From: Cerioporus squamosus
Taxonomy: Eukaryota > Basidiomycota > Agaricomycetes > Polyporales > Polyporaceae
Direction of reading: 5' to 3'
Assembly: GCA_022592435.1 (NCBI GenBank)
Contig: JABYQS010000040.1
Coordinates: forward strand, 182,393-246,392
Length of the DNA: 64,000 bases
Below are positions 35,119 to 46,692 of this stretch, one piece after another. A program made the translations under genes and the position numbers. How positions within the stretch are numbered: position 1 is the first letter of the stretch; every line of letters starts with the position of its first letter. The notes below the pieces were generated by a model, which did not search any database, was not told the DNA's origin, and was given only the letters and a program-made list of their open reading frames with translations.

Positions 35119-35677
35119 CCACAGACCTGAGTGTGGTTGTGGCCGAGGAGGGGCGGCCGCTCATGGGAGCTGTACGGAACGTGGAGGTGGTTAAGAGCGA
35201 ACAACACAGACGTTTCAAACGTGAAAGCTCCCGTCTAGGGAGTTACCGGCTGGGCATTGCCTGCCATATGTAGGCGACCTTCGTTGCGGAAGGTGCGGCC
35301 GGTGATCCGGAGTGCTCAGGCAGTATTGGAGCACGGATTCCTCAATCTCTAGGGAGGTGTTATCACCGTTGTGGATAGTTACGACGGATAGTCGGGGACG
35401 TCGGTGGAGGACGAACTGTAGTCATAGATCGTGAAGGGCAACGGCTGGAGACGCAAGCGTGTTTAGACGCTGGTAGGTACATCCGGCCGAGTGGGCATCA
35501 ATCCATCCGCAACTCGTTCAAGATGAGACATTATGACGATCTCCGCAAGTACATACGGTGCCGAGGCAGGCGAGGAGACGGGCAAGGGAGGGGGGCACGG
35601 GGGAGGGGGAGAGGGAAGGAAAGGCTCGATGTCAGGCGTGGGGCCGGTGAGGTCGTACAGTACATCTTCCGCCATGT

Positions 35678-35731
35678 CGCGGGCATCCGCCGTCTCGTGG
35701 GCATCCGCCGTTTCGCGGGCATCCGCCGTGT
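35678..35731. repeat. Three 18 bp tandem repeats in the element 5' region
   Basis: Units of the form CGCGGGCATCCGCCGTNT at 35678-35695, 35696-35713 and 35714-35731, with a partial fourth. One minus-strand frame reads a repeated ETADAR hexapeptide. Confidence 0.85.
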
Positions 35732-36478
35732 CGCGGGTAGTCGTAGCTGGCGTGTCCGGCGGTGAACGGCAGTCGGATGCGTGAATCAGCGAGGTGAGTC
35801 GTTCGCACTGTCCTAATCAGGGATCGGCTTCCTCCGCTACGGCTCCCTGGTCAGCTATCATCGGCAGATCCTCATATACCACTTGTCCCAGTTCTTCCAT
35901 TGCAGCTCTTCGTCGCTGCGCCATTCCGGTTCGACGAGTTCCGCGTTCAGAAATTCTTCCGGGAGTTTCGAGCAAAACGGATGGAGGTTCGCATTGCGGA
36001 GTGTCCGAGTCAGAGCTCCCAGTCTCCGATGCTCCCACGGACGACATACATTTTCTTTCGCAGTACGCATTCATTATTCAAGAATACGGCTGCCATTTTC
36101 ATCAGGGTTGGAGAATGCGTTCATGAAGGGCTAAACCGGGGCCGGCCTCCTGCCATGTGGGCGACGGTCAGCATTTTATTCTTCAAGTGCTGGATGTCGA
36201 AGTCAATGGCCATGGCGGAGTGGGCCAAGAAGTTAGCAGAGCTCTCAGAAGATCCTCACCATGCTTGTTCCGAGGATCACGTCTCGTGCTGGCAGGGTTC
36301 CCGGAAGAGGTTCGAGCTGGACAGTGAACGTCCAGGGCGACCAGCCCGGGCCGTGACACTAGCCTTCACGCGCTGTCCCATCAACCCTGGAGGGACGCTT
36401 GTCCTGGACGCATCGTATCATGAGGAACCGCAACAGGTTCGTCACAACTTTCACCATACGCACAACGAGCCGTCCTGA

Positions 36479-36757
36479 CACCCTGAGCAGATACCGACAT
36501 CATCATGACGAACGTCCGACGTCCCCCGTGCAACGCCCTTGTACTAATTACTACCAGTGAAGCAACTATACACATACTGCGTTCAAGTACTACTTTCCTT
36601 CACCTCGCCGGACGGTCGGCAAAGGGGCTCGAATCGGACGACCTTGCTTTACCGTTACATATGTGTCTTCCGTCCATGCAGCCGATCTGTCCGTTCATCC
36701 GTGTACTGCCACTATGTATGCCCATATCCCGTGCTTGAGTAGCGCGGCGATCTTGAG
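36479..36757. repeat. HET 3' flank, copy Q
   Basis: Aligns with the 3' flank of the intact HET gene (46320-46600, minus) and with 57410-57595 (minus). Shared blocks include GGGGCTCGA, CGTTACAT, CCATGCAGCC and GGCGATCT. Non-coding. Confidence 0.7.
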
Positions 36758-37000
36758 CATCAGCAAAAGGGGGTCACCTCTAAAACATCTAAAACCTCTA
36801 ATTTAGAGGTGTTAGAGGCTTAGAGGTCCTAGAGGTTTTGTTGGTTTGGGTAAATTCTTGATACCGTCAGATGTGATTAAAACAAATTTCAGTGAGATTG
36901 AAAGTTCCTCCCTGGAACATTTTTTGAACTAACCTCTAACACCTCTAAGGAATTTTTTAGAGGTTTTAGTAGTTTTAGAAGTGACCCCCATTTGCTGATG
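36758..37000. mobile_element. MITE-like element with long terminal inverted repeats
   Basis: 243 bp, AT-rich, non-coding. About 44 bp at each end are inverted repeats with few mismatches, beginning CATCAGCAAA and including GGGGGTCAC and CTAAAACCTCTAA. Inner copies of AGAGGT add further small inverted repeats. It interrupts the HET 3' flank. The two uninterrupted copies read GATCTCGAGACTGT and GATCTCCAGACTGT where this copy reads GATCTTGAG, then the element, then AGGCCGTT. The likely target duplication is AG (36756-36757 and 37001-37002). The transposase family cannot be named from this alone. Confidence 0.82.
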
Positions 37001-38780
37001 AGGCCGTTCGTACTTATTTCAGTTCAATCAATCTGTACCCCCCATTCCTTTGATCATGCGTCGATACGCGCAGCTGTGTCTGTGCTGTCCAATAGATGTC
37101 CTCAAAGCTCTCCGCAACCACAGACAAAGACGAGTTCCGGTCGAGCCCTGTTGCGCTGCCATCTGTCGAGGAGCTCTGTCAGGGGACTCAGGGCCACAGT
37201 ATGATAACAGGCGTTCTGAGCGAGTCGCCTCTCACATCCGAACGAAGCGCAAGTCGGCTCACATGCATGAGCACGATCTACCCGACGCGCCTCTGGAACG
37301 GAGACGGCTCGCTGTCGGTGGGCTGACGGCCGAGTCTCCTGGGAGGGGCGTCCTTCGAGATGATTGGGATGTCGAAGCTTGAAAGAGATCAGTTGCGACT
37401 TTGGAAGAGGAAGAGTGGAGCGCAAGCAAGGCGGACGGAGAAGGGACGAGACCAGTATACATTGACGCGTAGCCTGGATATACAGAGACACATCTATCCC
37501 AGCTGAGTCCGAGCGTGTGGTGCGTTCATGAGGGCCGCGTGAGCTGAGTTCCGGGGAGCGCAGCCCGTGCGCGCATCGTGGTACGTACCTCTCTCCTTCT
37601 ATCCGATGCGCTGACATGACGTGTCGTCGAGTGCTGTCCTTCGAGCACGTACGAGTGCAGGCGCGGGGCGCGGCTCCTCCAGAGTTCGAGTCGGGGAGCG
37701 CGTTGGGTGTTGTCCACTCTATGCACACAGGCCGCCGTGGCAGCAGCGACTTGCGACGTGCTGCGCAGAGGGACCAGTCAGCATGCGTAGTGTCAACGGA
37801 GATCTCGAGGGGCGCGGGGCGCGGGAATGAGTGGGAACGTCGGCTGGGTGGGAGAAGGGAGAGCGTAGTAGCCGTCGCTAGGGATATATGCGCGTCGAGC
37901 ACGAGTGCGAGACCGGCGGAGAGTCGATGAACCCGGTTGGAAGATGGTCGCTGGAGGAAAGGCGCGGTGGAGAGGGACATCAGTACTCAGTGTTCGAGAA
38001 CGGCGAGTCGTGCAGTGCCAGACCAGTAGTGAACTGCCGCGCGAGGGTTTCCGGAGAGGCAGACACGGCATCGGCAGATGAGGTGGGAGAGACGAAGGAG
38101 CGATGGCGTGAACACGGAAGAACACAGACAAGTGCGAGGAAACGTACGCACCTGTACGGACGCGTGAGCGGTGGACACAACGCGGTACAGCGAGGAAAGC
38201 TGCACAGAGGACGGACGCGACACTGTGCTGGGCGGACGAGCACTCACCAGTATCTTCGTCGTCGAGGAGTCGCGGCTCGGGCTAGACGGTGCGCGTAGGA
38301 GGCGTGAGACGGGGTGAGAGTGCCGGGAGCCATGTTCGAGGCAGAGGAGGATCGGGCAGTGGCTACAGCTTGCGACTATGGGACGAAATCGAGCTGTGCG
38401 TCATAATCAGGAGAGCGCTGTTGGGTGTGAGAGACAAGAGAATACACACTGAGGTAAGTACGAAAGCCCTTGTATGGTCTCTGCTCTTGCTTGCAGGCTG
38501 GAGAATCCCGACTCGGAAGGATCTCAACAGGTTGGTGTTTGCGACAGAGTACGATATGTCTCCAATGGAGGGCGGGAGGACTCGAGAATGTTGTGATCGT
38601 GCGAACGATGCAATCGGTCTGTCAGACGCTGTCTATGGGATCGCTATGAAGCAACGCTCTCCGCTACAAGGCGCGGAGTCCCGTTCAATAGCAGGGTAGT
38701 GTGAGCGAGTACGTGAATCGTGCATGAACCCGGGACCTTGAGGAGATAGGGCAGAAGTGAGTACAGCGACGGTACATACC
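37001..38780 (-). repeat. Subtelomeric repeat copy Q (decayed)
   Basis: Read on the minus strand it aligns with 55.2-57.4 kb and 44.9-46.3 kb (both plus). Shared blocks include GCACAGCTCGA, CCACTGCCCGATCCTCCTC, GAAGATACNGGTGAGT and CTCACGCGTCCGT. Intron-like GTGAGT/CAG pairs are kept but no consistent reading frame survives. Probably relics of a spliced gene; identity unknown. Confidence 0.6.
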
Positions 38781-38869
38781 GCGTGTACTGCGAGGAGTGC
38801 AGCGCGCAGAAGACGGCAGAGTGAGACAGCGAGAGGCGAAGACGCGCGACGGCGAGTAGCCACGAGGCG

Positions 38870-38881
38870 AACCCTAACCCC
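38870..38881 (+). promoter_or_regulatory. Telobox-like motif in importin promoter
   Basis: AACCCTAACCCC, 69-80 bp before the importin ATG. It is conserved, as its complement, at 55103-55114 before the duplicated importin start. Confidence 0.35.
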
Positions 38882-38949
38882 GCGCGATGTGTGCAAGCCC
38901 TCCGCCAGATTGGGACGGCTGCTACTCGCCGTCTCCCACCAAAAACGCG

Positions 38950-41900
38950 ATGGCGGACGTCGCTGTGCCCCCCGAGGTCACCGCCGAGATCACCCAGATC
39001 CTCTCCAACCTCGTCCTCGGCGACAATGCGATCCGCCAGAGGTGAGCCCGCCCCGCCGCACATCGATCGCCGCTGACGCAGCCCAGCGCGGAGCAGGCCG
39101 TCGACGAGAGGCTCGCACACACCCCCGAGCTCTACCTCCTCGCCATAGCCCAGTTCGCCACGTCCGCCGACACCGAGCTCGTGAGTCCTCGCCTCTCTCG
39201 TCCGCCCCTGCCAGTCCTCACGCGCGCGCCCGAAGATGCGCTCCTTCTCGCTCGTCCTCCTCCGCCGCCTCCTCTTCCGCCCCGCCAATGCCCAGCGCGT
39301 GCCTCTCTACGACCACCTCGGCGCACAGGCGATCGAGACCCTCCAGCGCATCCTCCTCCACTCCCTCCAGCACGAGCCCGCCCCCGTCGTCCGCCGCAAG
39401 ACCGTCGACACCGTCACCGACCTCTTGAACAACGCCATGCGCCGCGGCCATCCCTGGCCCGCTCTCCAGCCACAGGTCTTTGCCATGTCCGACAGCCACG
39501 ACGTCCTCACGCGCGAGGCCGCCTTCCGCGTGTTTGCTGGATGCCCCAACCTCATCATCGACCTCCAGACGGATGCCGTCGTTGCCATACTCCAGAAGGG
39601 GCTGCAGGACCCGCAGAGCACCGAGGTGAGTCGCGTCGCTCGTCGTCTTGTTGCCATGCATCGGTGCTTTCTTGCTCCGGTGCCCCTTCTCCATCTGATA
39701 TCCCTTCCTCTGGCGTTCGCGCAACAAGCTGCGCGCGCGGAGCTTTTATCGTCCGCGCGAGCCCGTGTATGCCACTCGGACCTCCTTGCTTGGTGTGGCG
39801 CGAGAGTGTCTCGCCTCTCCCTGTCTGCTCGCCGTTCCACTTCGCAAGTGGTACATCAGCTACCGATCAGCCCGAGCCGTCCTCGCGTATGCATCCTGTC
39901 CGGGCGCAGGCTTGTGCTTGCAAGGAAGGGGATGTACACTCCAGGTTCTGCGTTTCAGAGGTCGCCTACGCCAATGCACGGCTACCGTACTTGTGCCAGT
40001 CGTTCTCGACGCTCGCGTGTGGCGCGGACGAATCTGGAGTGACGCGGTCTCTTGCGGAGTCGGTGATGCTTGGACTCCCCGTTGCTTCCCATCTCGCGAG
40101 TGTGATTGAGATCCCTATCTCCCTCGATCCCGCGTATGCTGCTTGCCTGCTCGAGCTTGCCACAACCTCCCTCGCGTCTGACACCCCGCCCGTGTTGCGT
40201 CCCGATTGCCGCTCGAGCCAAAGCAAGGATGCGAGCATTCGTCGACGCTCTCGGGATACGACGCCGCTTCGTACTCTGGAGCACGGCGCGTTCTCGTTAA
40301 CCCTCATTTGGAGGCTGCACATGTCGGATGTCTTCTCGGTTCTGGTGTGTGAGGTCAGATCCACGGGCATGCCTGGACGGGGTGTTCGCAATGGAGCTAT
40401 GCCCCGGCTTTTGTGGTGCGCGCTCGATAGGTAGACGCTATGCGTCCCCAAGTACCCCATCCCGTCGTACTTGCACTATACAGCCTCCTTTCTGGTTTTT
40501 CTCGTTGCTTTCACCCTCGCACACGCTCCGATGCTGACAACCATCCCGCCAGGTCCGACTGGCATCCCTCCGCGCTGCCGTCGCGTTCCTGACTGCCCTC
40601 GACCTCAACGCACAAGCGCAGGCCCTCGCGCTGCTCTACCCGATGCTCAACACGCTCCCGTCCGTGCCGCGCCCACAGCAGCCCGCGTTCCTCTCCGTGC
40701 TCACCGAGCTCGCGGGCTCGAACGCGCATCTGTTCCGCCCGCACATCCCCGCGCTGCTCAAGTTCCTCCCGTCGCTGCTTCTGCCAGTCGTCGACGCTGG
40801 CCCAACTCCAACGGTCGCGCGCCCGAACCCGGGCGGCGGGAGCTCGTTCGCGTTCCCGCCGGTCGTGCAGAGCGCGGGTGCGAACGGGGAGGAGAAGGAG
40901 CCAGTGGGCGAGGAGGACGAGGTGCGGAAGGCGGCGCTCGAGTTCATGACGACCCTGAGCGAGTCGAAACCGGGGATGCTGAGGAGCGAGCCGGCGTGGG
41001 TCGAGATCGTCGTGCGCGGGTGCCTGGAGGGCATGGGCGAGATCCCGGAGGACGACACGGAGACGTGGCTGGAGGCGGACCCTGCGGAGGACCCGACGGA
41101 CGACTCGTACCCGCACACGTACGAGCACTCGCTCGACCGCGTCGCGTGCGCGCTGGGTGGGCAGGCCGTGCTCCCGCCTGCGTTCACGTTCATCCCCGCC
41201 ATGCTTGCGAGCCATGATTGGCGGCTACGGCATGCGGGCCTCATGGCAATCGCGTCCATTGCGGAAGGCACGAGCAAGGTCATGCAGGGCGAACTTGGTA
41301 AGGTCATCGAGTGCGTCGACTCTTTCGCTTTTTGCACGATATTCTGCTCACGTTCATTCTAGCCTCGTCATTCCTGCGTTCAGCGATCCACATCCACGCG
41401 TGCGGTACGCTGCGTGCCAGTGCATGTAAGTTCGTGCGCTCATCGTCCTCTTCACGGGCCAATCTGACGCGGCTGCTCTAGTGGACAGCTCTGCACCGAT
41501 CTGGAGGTAGGCATCGTCTTCTGTGGTTTTACCGTCGACCACACGATCTGATAAGCTGTGCAGGAAGTCGTACAGGAAAAGTTCCACGCACCCATCTTCG
41601 CCGCACTCATACCCGCGCTCGAAGCCCCAGAAGCTCGGTACGTCCGCTCTCTCCGCATCTACCAGTCATCGCGACCTGACGCGCCCACCCCACCGCAGAG
41701 TGCACGCACACGCCGCCGCGGCGCTGATCAACTTCTGCGAGGGCGTCGAGCGCGATACTCTGATCCCCTACCTGGACTCGATCGTCGAGCGGCTGCTGAA
41801 GCTGCTCAATCCGGCCGCGACGGACGCGTCGAAGCAGCCGAAGCGGTACGTCCAGGAGCAGGTCATCACGACGCTCGCCATGGTCGCGGATGCGAGCGAG

Positions 41901-43218
41901 GCGACGTTCGCGAAGGTGCGTCTGTTCTCGTGCCGGCTTACCTGGCTGTCGATGCTCATGACGGAACGTTGAATAGCACTACTCGTCGATCATGCCGTTG
42001 CTGCTGAACGTCATGCAGAATGCGAACGGACCGGAGTACAGGAAATTGCGCGTGAAGGCGATGGAGTGCGCGGGTCTCATCGGTACGTCTCCGTTTGCGC
42101 TTCTTGCTGTCTGCTTCATCGACCTCTTGCGCAGCGATCGCTGTCGGCCGAGACGTTTTCCGTCCGGACTCAAGAACATTCGTCGAGCTGCTCATGCGGA
42201 TACAAAGTGAGTCGGCATTTGTACGAATCATACGAGATCCGTTCTCACCTCCCCGGCCTCCAGATAGCCCCGTCGATCCCAGCGACACGATGCTAAGCCA
42301 CTTCCTGATTGCGACCTGGGCGAAGGTCTGCCAGGCTCTCGGGGAAGAGTTCGAACCCTACCTGCCGGTCGTCATGCCCCCACTCCTCCGCGTCGCGAGC
42401 TCGAAAGCCGACATCTCGATATACGGTGTGCTTCCCCTTCTGTGCGCTCTACGCTCGCCTTGCTGACGCGAGGCGCAGATGACGAGGAGGAGCACGAAGA
42501 CCGCGACGGCTGGGAGAGCATCAGCCTGGACGGCCGCCAGGTCGGCGTGAAGACGTCCGCGCTCGAGGACAAGTGCCAGGCGTTCGAGACGCTCCTTATC
42601 CACGCCTCGACGCTCAACGCGCGCTTTGGGCCTTATGTCTCGCAAGTGCTCGAGCTCGCACTTCCCGGGCTGCGGTTCTACATCCACGACGGCGTGCAGG
42701 AGGCTTGCGCCATGTGAGTCCCTTCCCCCTACGTTCCGTCCGTTTGCGCTGACTCGACTTCCAGGCTGATTCCTGTCCTCTTCTCGTGCGGGAAGCACAG
42801 CGGCACGCTCACCCCGCAGATGGTCACCGCGACCTTCTCGCAGATCATCAACTGCATCGGGAACGAGTCCGACGCGTCCTTCCTCGCCTCGCTCTTCAAG
42901 TGCTTCCTCGACAGCATGCTCGTGATCGGGGGGCCCGGCGCGCTCGCGCCCGAGCTGCACGCGGGGCTGCTCGAGGCGACGAAGCGGCAGCTGCAGAGCC
43001 TCGCGGACAAGCGCAAGGCGCGCGCGGCGCGGCCCGCGGAGGACAAGGAGGAGCTCATGCTCGTCGAGGAGATGGAGGACTTTGCGCTCGAGGACATGGC
43101 GAAGGTGCTGCGGACGCTGGACCCGAACCACCCGCTGCTGATCGCGGTGTCGAGCGTGCGCGAGCTGGGGCTGCATCTGGCGGAGTGGGAGAGCGAGGAC
43201 GAGGGCGGGGCGAGCTAG
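38950..43218 (+). CDS. Importin beta-3 / karyopherin (Kap121/IPO5-type)
   Basis: HEAT-repeat nuclear import receptor that binds cargo and Ran. ATG 38950 ([10 protein letters not shown]); about a dozen exons. Recognisable blocks: [32 protein letters not shown] (IPO5 N-terminal HEATs), [38 protein letters not shown], the acidic [14 protein letters not shown] insert, [21 protein letters not shown] (Ran-binding loop region), [18 protein letters not shown] and [14 protein letters not shown]. It ends in an acidic tail at 43216-43218. I estimate about 910 residues, against about 1,090 for Kap121/IPO5, so the C-terminal HEATs seem short; this may be lineage-typical or a truncation. One intron (about 39629-40553) is 0.9 kb, far longer than the rest. 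Confidence 0.88.
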
Positions 43219-44900
43219 ATTATGTGAAAGGCGTACATAAGGGGGAGACGAGGCGAGGAGGGGAGAGGTGGGAGAAGGATACATTATAGTTCATTGCTGT
43301 GTACTGTGCTATGCTTTCGAGGACCGCTTGTGCGCTCGTGTTTCGTTCCGTTTGAGTTCGATTATCTCAGTTGGTAGTAGAGGTTTGCGAAGACAAATTG
43401 AGGAGATGTAGTGTTCAGATGCTACATCAACTTGAAAGCGTGATTTGGCTCTCGGGCGTCTCCCCTACCTTTCTACCGCCACCACGTACTGCTTGCCTCT
43501 GCCGATCCAACTGCGGCCGGTAACACCTTCAACGGTCTGGGTGGTCTGAATTCTGTCTTTATCGCTCAGATCTCGTGTGCGGAAGACACTGGGCCAACGA
43601 GGACACGGTGTACGGCTCTCTCCAAGTCTTCCGCACAGACAGCGATGGTTAAGCGTAAGTCGAGTCTCTATTGTGTCCAAGATGTGCTCGGTCCTTCAAT
43701 TCTTTACACGGCGGATGGTGGGATAAGTACGACAGCAGTGAGCACCTTCGACGAACTGACGACATATACAGGTTGTCAATATACGCACATGAATATGCAC
43801 GTTGCGTACGAAGAACCCGCCGGTAAGCAGCATCTGCGTATGCGTCTATCGCAAACCCGGAAGTGAACTCGTCCTATATCTACCGTTTTCCTTCGAACGA
43901 GCCATGTTGAGTCTCGACACTCCAGGTCAGTTTTCGTCCGTGAAATCGGCCGGTGCAAGCCACGATACTCGAGATCGCGACGATCTCCCAAGAGGGCCGC
44001 TATTATAAGCCCCTCCATTGGCAGGCCAACGACATCCAAAATGTCGACACGATATCGCGCCGGTGCACTCGGGGCCAGCACGCGAGCACGGTCACATTCT
44101 GCCGCGCCACCCAGATGAGTTGGAGCGCGTTCCCCAGGACTGGCCTCTCTGGGCTGGGATCGCATCCGGAGGCGGTGCGTCTGGGCCTGCGGAGAGACGC
44201 GGTGCCAGAGCTTGGCCGTCGCTCACGCCAGGTCGGGAACCAGGAGAAGGTTATCCTTCTTCACGCTCGGCGGGGTAGTATCAGTACCGTCCGCTGAAGT
44301 CCGAAGGGGTCAGTTCGCTCCTCTATACGCGCTGGTCTCCGAGTTGGTACGTATACAGTAAGTAGTGGCACCTATATGGTCGACCGTCCATCTCTGACGC
44401 GCTCAGGTGTTCTATCTCGGGCGAACTCGTATGCGTTACTGTATCGTTAAGCTGCGTGCGACGCGAGTCAGCGGAGAATCGAGTCAGCTCCTGCCCGCGA
44501 CAGATCGGTGAGTATACTCACTAGCCTCGTGTTCATGGTCAACACGGGATCGATCCTCCGATTCCACTCGGCTAACAGTGCACACAGTATATACTATCCG
44601 GAAAGAAACCAGGCCGGAGCAGGAAGACGAGAAAAACTCCCGCTAGCATGCATTCCCCGAGTGCTGAGCTCGCACTGGTTCGACGCTAGAAGGGTGCTCG
44701 CCGCTGGCAACAGTGTCTCCCGATGCCTGCGCAAGACCAAACACGTCTGTCTCATTGCCCGCTCCCCATATTTCTACCCGTCGCACTGCTGTCTCCTGCC
44801 CTGGGATCTAAGTCTCCGCTACTCTCACGCGCTCCTTCGATTCGCGGAACCCGCAACGACTGCGGCAAGCTACGACCTTATCCCTGGTTGGCTCTTCTAC
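43219..44900. other. Importin 3' region with a monooxygenase remnant
   Basis: About 1.7 kb without an intact gene. Around 43790-43850 the translation NMHVAYEEPAGKQHLRMR matches the monooxygenase segment HAAYDEPSGKWHLRIR of region 1. A block near 44190 shares AGACGCGGTGCCAGAGCT with the Mrx19-like gene. Both look like short decayed fragments. Confidence 0.4.
43749..43860 (+). pseudogene. Short flavin monooxygenase remnant
   Basis: About 35 codons resembling one internal exon segment of the monooxygenases at 1-15.4 kb. Flanking exons are not recognisable. The match is short, so it could be an isolated fragment or chance. Confidence 0.4.
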
Positions 44901-46692
44901 TCCCACAACCAAGCAGAATATTGCACCGTCTGACTCGCCTGAGTCTGACCCGCCCGTCACGGTCGCGTCTGCCGATCTGAGGCTGGAGCTCTCCGACTAC
45001 TTACCTCGCACGCCCGTAACTCAGATGCCTCGAAGATCGATCACAGTAACAGTAATTGTCCGTCATCCCATGGTCCCGCCCACTGGCAGTATCCTGTACG
45101 GGCTGCTTCTGAAGCAGGGAGGTACGTGCACAGCAGACACTCAGCCCCGCACGACGTTCACAGCTGGTTGTTCGGTGTCGGGAAGCAGGGAGGCCGAATC
45201 TCTTTCATTCACTCTCCGGAGTTCAAACGAGCCTGTCTGTTAGGGTTGACACTCAACACATGTCGTAGTCAGGGACTCCGAAGCTCCGCTCCTGTCCGCA
45301 GGCATGGCGCACAGCTCGACCTCGCTTTCAGGTCGCAATATCCTTGCTTGACCTCGACGATGTCTCCGCGTCCCGCATTCCCACCTCTTCTCACGTGTCT
45401 GACCCGCAACGTCTAGCCTGAGCTGGGATTCCTCGCGCGAAAAGATACAGGTGAGTGCTCGTCCATCCAGCATGTGGCGTCCATCCTCATGCAGCTATCC
45501 TCGTCATAGCGCACTGTTCCCGCCTCTCACGCGTCCGTCGTGGTACGTCCGTCCCCTCGCTTGCTGCTGCTCTGTGCTCTTCACTTCGTTCCTCCCCGCT
45601 TTGCTTCTCGGCCCTACTATCTCTATCTGTCAACACCGTGAATGTCTCTGCATCTGACATTGCGCTACTATGATCTCCTCGCAACGCCCAACCAACCTCC
45701 CCGAGTCCGATCTCGCCGCGCATCGCTCGCGGCATCAAGACACACCTACATTACGCTGTCTCCCAGACCTTCAGTCTTGTGACATCCCGGTCGAGTGCTT
45801 CGACGTCGCGCGCACCTCCGAATGCCCGTCCGGTTTGCACCCATGCTCGCGCCGTCGCGGTGCATACTCCCCTTCGTCACCGCGAGCGCACCCCGGTGGA
45901 CGTGCTGAGGCCTTCAGCAAGCCATTCGCGGAGGAGATGTACCATGTTTTGCATCAGGCGTGGATGCGACTCGCGCAAACTTGAAGCATTCGCTCTCCAG
46001 GCAGTAACTCGGCATCACGCGTCTGCCTGCGAGTCTGCTTCCATCTGAGAGCTCATCGAGCCGACCTGCTCACGCGACCGCTATGCGTCGCACACTCGGA
46101 GGTGGAGACTGACGAGGGCCGCAACAACCGTCTACCGCGTAATTCGAGCTCACGGATGCCCAATCGACGCTCGCTCCGTCCCGTCGTTAGAAGCGAGTCA
46201 CAATGGTCAATGGTCATCGCAGCGCGACTCGCCCGGAATCCTACAGCCGCGCAGAGGAGCTCAGAGGTCAGGAATTGAGTCGTTTGTTGATTGTTCGTCG
46301 ACCGTGGCACAGACATGATGGTTATGGACCGTACCGACGTGCAATTGAAGGAATCGGGCGTGGAGATTGAATGGATTGCGGTACGGACAGTCTCGAGATC
46401 GCCTCACTCTGCGATGCTCGAGTGCAGGACATGGGGATACTTAGTGGTAGTACATGGATGAACGGACGAATGGACGAACCGGCTGCATGGATCGAAAGAT
46501 ACATGTAACGGTGAAGTGGGCACTGAGTTCGTCCGAGTCGAGTCCCGTCTCCGACCGTCCATACAAGGCGGAAGTAGAGTAGTACTCAAATGTGGTATGT
46601 ATATCGCTTCACTGGTAGTAGTATACTAGTACAAGTGCGTTGCGCGGAGGACGTTGGATGTTCTTCATGATGATGCCGATGTCTGCTCAGGA
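44901..46692 (+). repeat. Subtelomeric repeat copy P plus HET 3' flank
   Basis: Homologous to 55.2-57.6 kb (same strand) and 37.0-38.8 kb (opposite strand). Near 45930-45984 it reads EEMYHVLHQAWMRLAQT, resembling the Mrx19-like C-terminus (GMYRALEQAQMRLGKT), so part of it may derive from a Mrx19-type gene. The last about 300 bp are the 3' flank of the HET gene. No intact gene. Confidence 0.55.

Larger units (their letters stand above)
28963..35803 (-). mobile_element. Non-LTR (LINE-like) retrotransposon inserted in a HET gene
   Basis: 6,841 bp absent from the intact HET paralogue. Order on the minus strand: 5' region with an 18 bp tandem repeat and a short Pro-rich frame (35675-35463), ORF1 (35118-33454), AP endonuclease, RNase H-like domain, reverse transcriptase, C-terminal zinc motif, about 0.35 kb of 3' UTR, and a (TCC)n tail. 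No LTRs. Boundaries come from comparison with the uninterrupted gene: exon sequence stops after ACTTGG (28962) and resumes at CGCACTG (35804). I see no clear target-site duplication. At least one frameshift (A5 run, 31205-31209) and one nonsense codon (32339-32341) make this copy non-autonomous. Confidence 0.88.
27638..36478 (+). pseudogene. HET-domain gene split by a retrotransposon
   Basis: HET (heterokaryon incompatibility) protein, near-copy of the intact gene at 46693-48753. The 5' part (to 28962) holds the HET domain: GFATLSHVWDK, YKWVWIDTCYIDKTSS, RGWTLQELVAP, then the downstream module DEAYCLLGLFDIHMAPLYGEG. Coding then stops at a 6.84 kb insertion and resumes at 35804 in the same frame (RTVLIRDRLPP), continuing to a stop at 36478 with WQGSRKRFEL and CPINPGGTLVLDASYHEE. 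Outside the insertion the frame is open, except that one base is missing just after the ancestral ATG (27638-27640). That puts the ATG out of frame and leaves Met at 27688 as first usable start. A truncated HET-only product ending in the GGA tract is conceivable. Confidence 0.88.

Noticed and set aside
35780..35810. Target-site duplication at the retrotransposon junctions
   Set aside because: Searched by eye for ACTTGG-like sequence on the right side; none found, so none is claimed.
39181..40434. 417-codon plus-strand frame over the importin exon 3 and its large intron
   Set aside because: It starts with GTG, runs in a shadow frame of real importin exons and has no domain. GC-rich codon bias opens such frames.
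44018..44278. 86-codon plus-strand frame with a protein-like look (WPLWAGIASGGG)
   Set aside because: TTG start, low-complexity Gly/Ala/Arg end, and it overlaps a block shared with the Mrx19-like gene in another frame.
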